Shown here: piece by piece, positions 1-7,544 of the stretch
Position numbering within the stretch: the first letter of the stretch is position 1
How the letters are laid out: each line of letters begins with the position of its first letter
Origin: a virus
IMG/VR virus record: IMGVR_UViG_3300008266_000818
Location: 1-24,394 of that record
Reading direction: 5' to 3' (one strand)
Length of the DNA stretch: 24,394 nt
The notes under the pieces: model-generated
The model's input: only the letters and a program-made list of their open reading frames with translations
The model's database searches: none
What the model was told of the DNA's origin: nothing
Translations under genes and position numbers: made by a program

Positions 1-435
1 TGCAAAATAAATCCACGTAGAAAGCAGCATCGGCTATGCAAAGAATGTCAGGCAAAAAGAGATAAGCAAAATAATAGCCTTCCTAAGAATCAACATAAAA
101 ATAGGATTTCTAGGATTGCGACAATTTACAAAGTCACAAAAGATGTGGCCGAAAAACTAGCCAGCGAAACAAATTGCTTTGTTTGTGAAAAAGAATTTAG
201 CGACCCTAGAGATCGACACATAGATCATTGTCACAAGACCGACAAAGTTAGAGGCGTTCTTTGCTTTAACTGCAATGCATCACTTGGTCATGTGAATGAC
301 AATCAAACTAGGCTTGCAAAGCTGATCGAATATTTAGCAAAGCATCAGAATGGCGCTGCTGACATCCGCAAGGCCATTCACTACCTAGAGTTGCTGCTGG
401 AATTGCAGTATCAAGACAAGACTTCCAGAACGTGA
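1..435 (+). CDS. Recombination endonuclease VII-like HNH nuclease, 5'-partial
   Basis: The plus-strand frame is open from base 1, so the gene starts outside the window; a GTG at 145 is only an internal candidate start. Seen: an N-terminal Cys cluster (C at the first codon, then LCKEC), followed by CFVC, HIDHCHKTDKVRG, VLCFNCN and a helical tail. This CxxC / HIDHCH / CxxCN layout is that of the endonuclease VII (T4 gp49-like) zinc-bound HNH family, which cuts branched DNA, or of phage free-standing nucleases that share the fold. It is the only gene read on the plus strand and overlaps the endolysin gene by 25 nt tail to tail, so it belongs to a different transcription unit. Family is fairly sure; whether it resolves junctions or acts as a homing enzyme is not. 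Confidence 0.8.
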   Translation, partial: CKINPRRKQHRLCKECQAKRDKQNNSLPKNQHKNRISRIATIYKVTKDVAEKLASETNCFVCEKEFSDPRDRHIDHCHKTDKVRGVLCFNCNASLGHVNDNQTRLAKLIEYLAKHQNGAADIRKAIHYLELLLELQYQDKTSRT

Positions 436-1007
436 TTGATGTGCTTGATGCGGTCATCTAGGCCAATTACGCCGCCATTGATTTTCTTGGTCATGGCGGT
501 GTAATCCTTGGCATCTGCCTCTTTGTTGAGGCCACGCTTATTCCAGAACCATGCAGCCGACAGCGCAGCATATTTTGGCGACAACAAAAGGTCAGGCGAA
601 TGAATGAAGTCTTCACGCAAAGCATCACCACACAAGGTGTAGTTATCCTTGCCAGTCAATTGGATCAGGCCACGGCCTTTATACAGACTGCCCTCCTCGG
701 TTTCTTCGGTTCCATTCCCCATACGACCACCGTATACCTTGTTTGCGATCTTGTCGGGATTGCGGTGATACGGCTGTGCTGCCTCAAGATTCGGGAAGCG
801 GCTAGGCCAGACACGGCACAGGGCTTCCGCTGAATAGTTCAAGTTCTCTTGCAGCGTCTTGAAGTTGCCTGATTCGTGAGCGCATTGACCAATGAAAGCT
901 GCCATCCGCAATGTAGTGTTGATGTCGTAGCGGATCATGGCCTCGTTCAAAGGCTCAAGCCAATCTTCACTGATTTTCAGTTCTTTGAGTTGTTCTGCGG
1001 TAATCAT
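411..1007 (-). CDS. Endolysin, glycoside hydrolase family 19 (chitinase-like muramidase)
   Basis: A 198-residue soluble enzyme predicted to cut peptidoglycan glycan strands at the end of infection. The GH19 core is visible: AHESG with the likely catalytic acid E45, then NYSAEAL (57-63), YGGRMGN (92-98), and the strong YKGRGLIQLTGKDNY block (109-123), ending with a WFWNKRGLN region. There is no signal peptide or SAR segment, so it should need the holin encoded just upstream to reach the wall. Its ATG overlaps the holin stop as ATGA (1004-1007), so translation is probably coupled; a CAGGA about 10 nt upstream can serve as ribosome binding site. It is the last gene of the lysis cassette. Length is normal for phage GH19 lysins. 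Confidence 0.93.
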   Translation of the reverse strand: MITAEQLKELKISEDWLEPLNEAMIRYDINTTLRMAAFIGQCAHESGNFKTLQENLNYSAEALCRVWPSRFPNLEAAQPYHRNPDKIANKVYGGRMGNGTEETEEGSLYKGRGLIQLTGKDNYTLCGDALREDFIHSPDLLLSPKYAALSAAWFWNKRGLNKEADAKDYTAMTKKINGGVIGLDDRIKHINHVLEVLS

Positions 1008-1501
1008 TTCACTGGTCCTGCTTTAGAGAGTAAGTCGGTCTTGGCTTGCGATCCTGCACTGGAGCCAAAGTAATAGGCGATGATGCCCGTCCATGCTGTG
1101 CCAAGGCTACCAAGCATCATCAGGATGGCCGGGTTGTTGCTGTCGATCTGGTTGAAGAACATCATCACCATGATGCCAAAGAAGCCAATGGTCACAGCGC
1201 CAGCCAAGATAGGAGGCATCATCGACCGGGTAGTGGCTTGCATCTCCCGAGCAGACTTCCTGTCCTCCACCTCCAGCTTGGCAAAGTTTAGGCCCAACTC
1301 TTGCGCTTGCTTCTGGAGTTCAATCTCTGCCAGCTTGACCTGTGCGATCTGCTCGGCAGACAGCTTGTTGTTGGAAATCATGTCCTGAACTTGGTCAGGC
1401 TCGACACCAACAGCCTTTGAGATGGCCGAGACTGCCATGCCAGCCAAAGGACCGCCAAGCGCCGTAGCAATGGTGGGTGCAATTTGTTTAAGCCAATCCA
1501 T
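1004..1501 (-). CDS. Holin, 3TM family (GTA-holin-like)
   Basis: A 165-residue protein with an N-terminal hydrophobic Gly/Ala-rich segment (about 7-28), a charged helical middle (about 45-90, rich in Glu, Lys and Gln), and two clear C-terminal membrane spans (about 95-115 and 124-147). This matches the 3TM holin family first named from gene-transfer agents, which opens the inner membrane and lets the endolysin out. Context agrees: it lies directly before the GH19 endolysin, with an ATGA overlap. Its own ATG abuts the upstream stop (TGAATG) and is preceded by a strong AGGGGA site. Family assignment is from recognised pattern, not a search. Confidence 0.85.
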   Translation of the reverse strand: MDWLKQIAPTIATALGGPLAGMAVSAISKAVGVEPDQVQDMISNNKLSAEQIAQVKLAEIELQKQAQELGLNFAKLEVEDRKSAREMQATTRSMMPPILAGAVTIGFFGIMVMMFFNQIDSNNPAILMMLGSLGTAWTGIIAYYFGSSAGSQAKTDLLSKAGPVK

Positions 1502-2116
1502 TCAATTTCCCCTTTTGGTCAACATGGCGCTGGCAATCTCCAGCATGAATCTGGTCTGCTCCAAGTTCTCAGGCGGCTGCGTCCAACCCACTGTGACTTG
1601 ACCGACAAACCTGTGGCTGTCTGGCGGTACGCTCACCCGGCAGGTAAAGGCCACACCCTTTTCGATGTACCACAGACCCACTTCAGACTGTGCGTAACGA
1701 TACTCAGAACAAGGAATCTCGTTGGTCATCAACTTGACCACATCGCTGTTGTTTCCCGAGTTTTGGGTAAACAAACCAACGTCAATGTCTTCAATGCTCT
1801 TGTCCCTGCCATCCTTGGTGTACGCCTTGTAGAGAACCCGAGAGTTAAACAGAGGGTTGACCTTAAAGATGGCAACCACGGCAGCACCAGTTTGCTTGAA
1901 CAGCATTGCACTGGCTTCATCGGATCGGCTGGCGTTGATTTCTGGCAGCTTCTTGGACTCTTTGTAGGCATCCAGCATAAAGGTCTGGTTTTGCCACAGG
2001 AAGTACCCGGCAAAGGCTACTACGCCCATCAGGAGGATGGCAAACAGCTTGAATGGGCTATCCACATACCCGAGCACCTTGTCGAGCGTGGAATTGGCGT
2101 CTAGTTTTTCGCTCAT
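1502..2116 (-). CDS. Membrane-anchored protein of the lysis cassette, function unknown
   Basis: A 204-residue protein with one N-terminal membrane span (about residues 22-43, Lys before it), then a roughly 160-residue soluble part that should face the periplasm if the positive-inside rule holds. The soluble part has two Cys (in the IPCSEY and FTCRV stretches) that could form a disulfide outside the cytoplasm. The C-terminal part (VAFTCRVSVPP ... VGQVTVGW) reads like alternating beta strands. It has no lipobox and no obvious coiled coil, so it does not look like a typical spanin. It overlaps the upstream gene by ATGA (2113-2116) and abuts the holin start, so a role in lysis timing or envelope disruption is plausible but only inferred. 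Confidence 0.75.
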   Translation of the reverse strand: MSEKLDANSTLDKVLGYVDSPFKLFAILLMGVVAFAGYFLWQNQTFMLDAYKESKKLPEINASRSDEASAMLFKQTGAAVVAIFKVNPLFNSRVLYKAYTKDGRDKSIEDIDVGLFTQNSGNNSDVVKLMTNEIPCSEYRYAQSEVGLWYIEKGVAFTCRVSVPPDSHRFVGQVTVGWTQPPENLEQTRFMLEIASAMLTKRGN

Positions 2117-2559
2117 CGGATGTACTTGATGTAAATGACAAGACCATAGATCAGAAGTGCAGCAAAAATGATGGAGGCCATGCCTATGGCGATGTACTCA
2201 GCCATCTTTTCCAACTGTGCTGCCCTACGAGCCTGTTCGCGTTTGGCGGCTTCCTGTGCCTCTCTACGCTTTCTGGCTGCGGCAGCTTGGAACCTCACCC
2301 AATCATTCCACATTCCCGGCCTACCAGCGTAGACCATGCGCTCACGCAACTCTTCCTCTTGCTGCTTGAGTTGCTCCAGCGCCATGAACTCCGCAAGGTC
2401 CGAGCCGCCACCTTTTTGAGTGGCCTTTTCCTGAATCTTGGCTTTGTTGTCAAAGTAGTCGAACACCCGGCTACCAAGCTGATGCAACTCCTTGCCATTG
2501 GCAAGCGCACCTTTGATGACCGCAAAAGCAGCATTAGCAGCAGCTATCTCTGCAATCAT
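2113..2559 (-). CDS. Coiled-coil protein with C-terminal membrane anchor, function unknown
   Basis: A 148-residue protein. Seen: an Ala-rich N-terminal helix (1-20), a long charged helical region rich in Glu, Gln, Lys and Arg (about 40-118, with runs such as QQEEELRER and ARKRREAQEAAKREQ), and one C-terminal membrane span (about 123-145) ending in KYIR. Such a tail-anchored coiled coil resembles in general shape some holin-associated or spanin-like accessory proteins, but no family is recognised. Start is the ATG at 2559, preceded by GAGGTGCTTCT, a good ribosome binding site. It is coupled by ATGA overlaps to the genes on both sides. Confidence 0.75.
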   Translation of the reverse strand: MIAEIAAANAAFAVIKGALANGKELHQLGSRVFDYFDNKAKIQEKATQKGGGSDLAEFMALEQLKQQEEELRERMVYAGRPGMWNDWVRFQAAAARKRREAQEAAKREQARRAAQLEKMAEYIAIGMASIIFAALLIYGLVIYIKYIR

Positions 2560-2648
2560 AGAAGCACCTCAACAAACACTTTGGCGCACCAGACGATGAG
2601 CCCTACAAGGAAGGCTGCGGCAATAAATGCTACAGCCCAGTCTTTCAT
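2556..2648 (-). CDS. 30-residue single-span membrane peptide
   Basis: A very short gene. The peptide begins MKDWAVAFIAAAFLVGLIV and ends VFVEVLL: an acidic-aromatic head, one hydrophobic span (about 5-20), a single Cys and a short tail. Evidence that it is real: its ATG overlaps the stop of the 74-residue gene upstream as ATGA (2645-2648), and its TGA overlaps the start of the 148-residue gene as ATGA (2556-2559); without it there would be an 85-nt gap in an otherwise gapless cassette. The Shine-Dalgarno site is weak, so translation likely depends on coupling. Function unknown; small phage membrane peptides next to holins may be holin regulators, but that is inference. Confidence 0.65.
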   Translation of the reverse strand: MKDWAVAFIAAAFLVGLIVWCAKVFVEVLL

Positions 2649-2869
2649 GGCTTATCTTGTTTGTTGTCCAGTTTGTCAAAGATTTGCTTGAGTATGGACT
2701 TGACCTCGGCAATGTCTGAACGGTAATCGTCTTTTGCCACATAGGTGTGCGGCAAGTCGTTTACTTTGTCTTCTAGCTTCTGAATCGTGCGAGTCAGGTT
2801 GTTGATGACATAGATCGCCAAGAACCCGGCAACTGATACGACTAAGTTGAAAAGCTGTTGGTTGTCCAT
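2645..2869 (-). CDS. Small membrane protein with coiled-coil tail, first gene of the lysis cassette
   Basis: A 74-residue protein (MDNQQLFNLVVSVAGF...) with one N-terminal span (about 6-23) and a charged helical tail (NNLTRTIQKLEDKVND and SDIAEVKSILKQIFDKLDNK). The layout of one membrane span plus coiled coil is like XhlA-type and other small phage lysis helpers, with the order reversed relative to XhlA. Start choice: the ATG at 2869 gives a clean MDNQQ start; an in-frame TTG at 2908 would add 13 residues and has a GAAGG seven bases before it, so it cannot be excluded. The stop overlaps the next start by ATGA. Function not assigned. Confidence 0.72.
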   Translation of the reverse strand: MDNQQLFNLVVSVAGFLAIYVINNLTRTIQKLEDKVNDLPHTYVAKDDYRSDIAEVKSILKQIFDKLDNKQDKP

Positions 2870-3009
2870 GTTGCGACTCGACAAAAAAATGTTACCGCAT
2901 TTTATCAATACTTGCCTTCAGAAAACACATCAACAAGCATTAGACCGTTTTGCGTCACAATGAAAGTGAAATGATTAAATTTGCAAATGATGCGTTCGTT
3001 AATTTTTGG
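2870..3009. other. 140-base gap between fibre genes and lysis cassette
   Basis: This is the largest gap in the left half of the window. It is AT-rich. On the minus strand a weak hairpin AAAATG / CATTTT (6-nt loop) is followed by a run of T near 2885-2905; it is too weak to call a terminator. No convincing -35/-10 pair was found for the lysis genes. The minus-strand frame of the 73-residue gene stays open for 33 codons after its TGA, which may be chance or a gene remnant. Confidence 0.4.
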
Positions 3010-3231
3010 TCAAACAGGCGTAAGTGGTGGAATATACTCAGCAATTGGGCCATATTTACCAGCGGTAATGTCAGCAAACATGGCACGGCCATGTGACTCT
3101 ACGTCATGCTGTGCAGCGGTAAATGGCAAAACTTCGTTACCAAACTGCGATGTTGTAATTTCGCAGTCGATCATTGTGTGTTCTGCATTTGACCAACGTG
3201 GGTTGGTTACGGATGTAAGTGTAGATTGCAT
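3010..3231 (-). CDS. Small conserved protein next to tail fibre, function unknown
   Basis: A 73-residue soluble protein (MQSTLTSVTNPRWSNAEHT...) with a compact mixed sequence, the pattern TMIDCEITTSQFG in the middle and an IAEYIPP end. Proteins of this look are frequent directly after short tail appendage genes in phages from water samples, where they are left as hypothetical or suspected fibre-associated proteins; that memory is not backed by a search here. The gene starts ten bases after the appendage gene stop, with AAGAGAT as ribosome binding site, so it is in the same operon. A fibre assembly or attachment role is only a guess. Confidence 0.65.
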   Translation of the reverse strand: MQSTLTSVTNPRWSNAEHTMIDCEITTSQFGNEVLPFTAAQHDVESHGRAMFADITAGKYGPIAEYIPPLTPV

Positions 3232-3241
3232 GATTTATCTC

Positions 3242-3802
3242 TTAGGAAATTCTTAACCAAACAGCAGACCAAGCAGCATCTACTGCACCCATAAGTCGCC
3301 ATGTCCCGGACGGGCCGGGAGTGCCAACAAAACCAGTCGGGCTAAGATATTCTAAAGAAGAGCCCGCTAAAGTTGTTCCCGGATTTAATTGCTGTCTTGG
3401 ATTTGGACACAAATAAGCATAAGTACCAACTGCACCGACAAGAGCCCCTGCGGTTGCCGCAAGCACTTGGGCTGTTGTAGGAGCGGGTATTGTTACTGTA
3501 ACTGCTCCTGTAAATCCGTTTACACTTGTCACGCCACCGTTCCCGGCAGTTGTTGCGCTTGTTGCTGTAGCAGCATTGCCAGTAATGTTGATAGCCCATG
3601 ATCCTGAAGCACCTCCACCAGTAGGGCTTGGTACGTTTGTTCCAATTACAAGCCCAAGGTTTGTTCTTGCCGCCGCAGCAGTGGTTGCTCCAGTACCGCC
3701 GTTGGCAACAGGAACAGCGTTCACCAGACCATCGGTAGCATCAAGCTGTCCCGCAGTGTTCAGGTTGTTCGCAAGCTGCGAAAGGTTGTAAGCTTGTGTC
3801 AT
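3242..3802 (-). CDS. Short tail fibre / appendage protein
   Basis: A 186-residue Gly-, Thr- and Ala-rich protein. The N-terminal part holds VANGGTGATTAAAARTNLGL (about 32-51), the GGTGAT...A..NLGL motif seen in many phage tail-fibre shafts. It is followed by SWAINITGNAATATSAT, a common fibre repeat, then VTSVNGFTGAVTV. The C-terminal part (SGTWRLMGAVDAAWSAVWLRIS) looks like the aromatic terminal module of short phage appendages. Likely a host-contact or tip-attached fibre. Its ATG directly follows the hub gene stop (TAAATG), with GGAG inside the hub gene as ribosome binding site. Receptor is not predictable. Confidence 0.8.
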   Translation of the reverse strand: MTQAYNLSQLANNLNTAGQLDATDGLVNAVPVANGGTGATTAAAARTNLGLVIGTNVPSPTGGGASGSWAINITGNAATATSATTAGNGGVTSVNGFTGAVTVTIPAPTTAQVLAATAGALVGAVGTYAYLCPNPRQQLNPGTTLAGSSLEYLSPTGFVGTPGPSGTWRLMGAVDAAWSAVWLRIS

Positions 3803-6800
3803 TTATGCGGCTCCATCTCGGGCAAAGGTTTGTTGATTCAAGAGAGTTGAATTGTTGTTGAATGCTGTCGTCAAAATGTAGTTTGCCGAACTAGCAGTGT
3901 AATCGTATGACGCACCTTGAGCAAGCAAAGCGCCGTTGGCGTAAATCTCCAATGATAAAGGATTGCTTACGAATGGGTAAGTTGTTTGACCTGCTGTAGA
4001 GTATGCCGTGACGTTCACTATGTTGGAAGCTGGTACGTTCAAGTTGTTTGGCGAATACAAAATAACGGTCATGTTTCCAGTCAAGGGGGCAGGGAATCCA
4101 TCAATTGCTGCTCCAGTGATGTTGTAATCAATTTCGTTGATTTGAGAGCCGTTAACATAGATTGACTCGGCTCCGTTTTGAATCGCCCATGTTGTTGGCG
4201 TGTATGTCGTGGCGTTAGTCAAAGCAAATGTGTATCGGCTAAATGGCTTATAGTTTGAACCAGCAGCCCGAGCAATGAACACTTGACTTCCAGCAGTTGC
4301 GCCAGCAATGGTCGTGGTAAAGGTAATCACCTTTGTCGTGGTGTTGATGCTTTGTACTGTGTACTGCGTTGGTGGACTTGGCAACACAACGTCTGTGAAC
4401 GTCAACTTGTCGCCCACGTTAACAACTTGCCAAGGCGCATTGCTGTATGTGATGGTGTTGCTGGTGCTGGATGCAATTGTCATGTTTGTCTGGACATACG
4501 ATGCCGAGGTGCTGACGCCTCGCATATAGAAGACAGTGACAATTTCGCCAGCAGCGCAAGCGTTAGCCATTACCACCGTGGTTGATGTCTCGGAGTACTC
4601 TGTTGTGTCCAGCAGAATACCATTTCGGAAAACCAATATCCAGCCAACAGTGTGCGTGTTGCTAAATGTCGTTTGTGCAGCAGTGGCTGAGTAGACGGTT
4701 TCTGTGTAGAAGAATTGATCTTGCTCCAAGAACCCGACAACTCGGCCATAGACATCAACAGTCAACTTGGCTACGTCAAAAGATTTTGTGTAGATTCCAG
4801 CGCCAAAATTTAAGAACTGCTGCAAGTTAACTCGCATCTGTCCATCGGTGTTGTTTGTAATGGACAGGAATCCATCGTTTTGGTTTGAGCTAGAAAAGCC
4901 GTTAACAATTACTTGCCCAGTAGACTTGTCCAAGTCAATAAAACTCTGAACTCCACCAGTAGGGTCAACCAAACCAGACCAAACCGTTGAGTCGTACACA
5001 GATGTTTCTGTAGGCACAAAAGCACCGCCAAGATTGACGTAGCCAGCGTTGCCCACGTTAAAGCTGAATTTTCTGTTGCTGCGGTTTGCGTACAACAAAT
5101 AATTTTGTAACGCTGCACCAAAGTTCACTGGCGACAAATACCATTTGTATAGCGTTGGGTCTGTACCACCGTTGGCCGATACGTTGTTGTAAAGGCCAAA
5201 ATATGACTTGTTGCGAGGGTCATAACTAAAGCCAGACGTACCAGTGGCATTGTTTGCATAAGCAATTGCCAGCCATCTGTTTTCGTATTGGAATGTCAAT
5301 GGCCTCCAGTTAAGGACGGACCAATCGCCTTGAGGCAGGTTTGCAATAGTAACAACACCCATAGGCCCGTTTGGTGCATATGGACTTCCAGAAGGGTTGA
5401 TTGCTGTTGTCCCTGCAAAAAACCTTTGCACTTCAGTAGGTGATGAAAATGCAGAATAGTAAACTTCCGCATATTGAACGATACCATTTGCTGCCGCAAC
5501 AACTGCAACATCAAAAGAAGGTATTGGAGACGATGGCAAGATATTTGTGACTGTTGGAGCGTACAGCGTACCAAATGTCAGTGGAGAGCCAATGCCCGTA
5601 TTTGGTGATGGCGTGAACTGAGTTACAGGGATGTCATCGTAGACGGACGGGTTGTATTCCATCAATGTCAATGATGTAGTTAACTGTCCACCTTGCTCAA
5701 AGTTTTCAACGACTTGACTGACTCGGAATACTTTTGCAACCCAGCCATAGTTGGTGTTTGTCACGGTCACAAGATCGCCAGCCTCAAGCTGAAAGCCAGA
5801 GTAATTGATGGTCAGCTTGACCTGCAAATCTTCGCGTCCAGACTCAAGGAATCGGTTTGCCAAGTACTGCGCCCGAACGCTGTTGTTTACCAGAGGCAAT
5901 GCGATTGATTGCTTGTTGACAGGTTCATTTGGGTACATCAAAGAAGGGTTCAAAACGGCCAAGTTGTATGTGGCTGTGTTGAAAGAATCATTGTCTGCGC
6001 CGTCAGGGAATTTGACTTCAGCAATGTTGTAGCTTGACACCATATCCAATGGCGTGACCTGAATGGACGAAATGATGTTTGAGTCATTTAAGGCCATCGC
6101 ATACGAATATGAAGGCGACTGAACAATCACCCCCCAAAGACCCGTGATTTCGTTGTACTTCAGCAAGCAATCGCAACAAGTTGCCATTGATTGCAAGTTA
6201 TTCATGATGGATTGATTTGTATCAAGAACACCATCAAATCGAAATCTTGCTTGAGTAGCCGTACCACCACCAGATGGCGTATATGTGTACAGACCAGCAC
6301 TGTAGGTATTCAATGCCGCCAAGCTACCTGTGTCAACGCCAGCAACTGGAATTGCTGCGCCATATCTTGTTGATGTCAGGTAGTCGTAAAAACAATCACC
6401 GGGAGCGTGGCGGCTGTTGGTAAGTTGGAAGTTGGTTACCTGAAGACCAGTTAAGTTTGCCTCTGCGTTGTATGTAATTTTTAAAATTGCAAAAACGCAA
6501 TTTGACATCAATTTTGTTGTGTCCCACTGGTAAGTCAACAAAGAATCTTGCATGACCTGAATGGCCGTCAAAGATGTATTGACCCCAGAGGAAGAGCCAT
6601 TTCGATACAAGTACATGAACATCTTGCCATCGACATTTGTTTCTTGTACACCAGTTGATTCATCAAGCAATGCAACAATTCTAGTTGTATCAGTAACATC
6701 AAATATGCACTTCTTGCCACCGAAATAAATATCGCCAAACGTGAAAGTATCTGGAGTGCCGCCAGTCTCAGTGTTGGTTACTTCAGCAAGAGAAATAACA

Positions 6801-7090
6801 TAGTACAAATTTTGATTGTCTTCGGTGATGCTCAAGTCGGTGATGATTCCACCAACATAAGCTGAACCGTAAATGACTGGAAGCTTGTTGTCGCCAGCAG
6901 GAGGAACTTGAGTTCTATTGCCGGGGTTTTCCGCGCCTGTGTTGATGTTTGGCGCAAAGGCTTTACTGATGATTGTTGAGGCAACAATGTTGATGGCAAA
7001 AGAAGCCATTGCGTAACCAGTAGCCCCAAGCGCAGCGGCTGCTAAGAGAGCATCACCAAAAACCGCTCCAAGTACAATTGATGCTGGCAT
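3803..7090 (-). CDS. Tail tip hub / host specificity protein (J-like, phage-tail_3 type)
   Basis: A 1095-residue protein, by far the largest here. Residues 8-45 are hydrophobic (Ala/Gly-rich), as is common at the start of J-like hubs. Residues about 60-490 carry the hub pattern: LPVIYGSAYVGGIITDLS (70-87), Cys cluster ATCCDCLLKY (303-312), and ANRFLESGREDLQVKLT followed by LEAGDLVTVTN (411-445), typical of the central tail hub that closes the tube and guides DNA entry. From about 500 the protein is beta-rich and fibre-like. Near 795-856, 952-1014 and 1023-1095 there are modules of the type TA.QTTF...VYVNG..L....Y, known from many phage fibres, so the C-terminus probably binds receptor or attaches fibres. 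A GGGTGATC site precedes the ATG. Confidence 0.88.
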   Translation of the reverse strand: MPASIVLGAVFGDALLAAAALGATGYAMASFAINIVASTIISKAFAPNINTGAENPGNRTQVPPAGDNKLPVIYGSAYVGGIITDLSITEDNQNLYYVISLAEVTNTETGGTPDTFTFGDIYFGGKKCIFDVTDTTRIVALLDESTGVQETNVDGKMFMYLYRNGSSSGVNTSLTAIQVMQDSLLTYQWDTTKLMSNCVFAILKITYNAEANLTGLQVTNFQLTNSRHAPGDCFYDYLTSTRYGAAIPVAGVDTGSLAALNTYSAGLYTYTPSGGGTATQARFRFDGVLDTNQSIMNNLQSMATCCDCLLKYNEITGLWGVIVQSPSYSYAMALNDSNIISSIQVTPLDMVSSYNIAEVKFPDGADNDSFNTATYNLAVLNPSLMYPNEPVNKQSIALPLVNNSVRAQYLANRFLESGREDLQVKLTINYSGFQLEAGDLVTVTNTNYGWVAKVFRVSQVVENFEQGGQLTTSLTLMEYNPSVYDDIPVTQFTPSPNTGIGSPLTFGTLYAPTVTNILPSSPIPSFDVAVVAAANGIVQYAEVYYSAFSSPTEVQRFFAGTTAINPSGSPYAPNGPMGVVTIANLPQGDWSVLNWRPLTFQYENRWLAIAYANNATGTSGFSYDPRNKSYFGLYNNVSANGGTDPTLYKWYLSPVNFGAALQNYLLYANRSNRKFSFNVGNAGYVNLGGAFVPTETSVYDSTVWSGLVDPTGGVQSFIDLDKSTGQVIVNGFSSSNQNDGFLSITNNTDGQMRVNLQQFLNFGAGIYTKSFDVAKLTVDVYGRVVGFLEQDQFFYTETVYSATAAQTTFSNTHTVGWILVFRNGILLDTTEYSETSTTVVMANACAAGEIVTVFYMRGVSTSASYVQTNMTIASSTSNTITYSNAPWQVVNVGDKLTFTDVVLPSPPTQYTVQSINTTTKVITFTTTIAGATAGSQVFIARAAGSNYKPFSRYTFALTNATTYTPTTWAIQNGAESIYVNGSQINEIDYNITGAAIDGFPAPLTGNMTVILYSPNNLNVPASNIVNVTAYSTAGQTTYPFVSNPLSLEIYANGALLAQGASYDYTASSANYILTTAFNNNSTLLNQQTFARDGAA

Positions 7091-7091
7091 A

Positions 7092-7544
7092 TTAGATCAC
7101 CCAAAATTCTTCAAGCTTTTGAAACCCATACCGACCGTAATCAAGGTTTGGACTGTTGACCATTTTACTGATAAAGAAGTTTGTCACACGCCCTTCCTCT
7201 TTCATCTTTATGGCCTCTTCAAGGTACTTTGCAAGCAAACGATAGCCTGATGTTCCGTTGCGACATTCTTGCTTCACAAAATAAGCAAACTCTGTCAAAA
7301 AGAAATGCTTGGGCGACCACAGACTTGGCATCACTCCAGCAATCAGAATCCCTTCAATTTGGTCAGTCTCAGCAATCAAAACAATTCCTTGACCTGCTAT
7401 CAAATTAGAAAGCATTTGCGACACATACCTCTCGTCATCGGCATCAGACAAAAATCCATATGGCAGTTCAGCGCGATACTCCATAAGCAATTTATAGATT
7501 GTAGGAATGTCAAACGGCGATGCGTGACGAATGTTAGGACGCAT
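7092..7544 (-). CDS. GNAT-family N-acetyltransferase
   Basis: A 150-residue single-domain protein with the GNAT plan: N-terminal IRHASPFDIPTIYKLLMEY (beta 1 and helix 1), a middle sheet (GIVLIAETDQIEGILIAGV), and an acetyl-CoA loop region FVKQECRNGTSGYRLLAKYLEEA, where R-N-G-T-S-G-Y-R replaces the usual Q/R-x-x-G-x-G/A. The last strand and FYEK-like end appear as DYGRYGFQKLEEFWVI. It should transfer an acetyl group from acetyl-CoA to an amine on an unknown substrate. It sits between two tail-tip genes: its start overlaps the previous gene by 11 nt and its stop lies one base before the hub start. A tail protein or host surface target is possible but inferred. Confidence 0.78.
   Translation of the reverse strand: MRPNIRHASPFDIPTIYKLLMEYRAELPYGFLSDADDERYVSQMLSNLIAGQGIVLIAETDQIEGILIAGVMPSLWSPKHFFLTEFAYFVKQECRNGTSGYRLLAKYLEEAIKMKEEGRVTNFFISKMVNSPNLDYGRYGFQKLEEFWVI

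Noticed and set aside
2880-2906. AT-rich hairpin with T-run before the lysis cassette as a terminator
   Set aside because: The stem is six A-T-rich pairs only and lies at the start of the next gene; it is too weak to call.
2971-3096. Plus-strand 41-codon frame (MIKFANDAFVNFW...) with aromatic, basic residues
   Set aside because: It lies mostly over the 73-residue minus-strand gene, has no clear ribosome site and no neighbour on its strand.
3242-3802. Diversity-generating retroelement target in the fibre gene
   Set aside because: No reverse transcriptase, template repeat or C-type-lectin-like end is present in the window.
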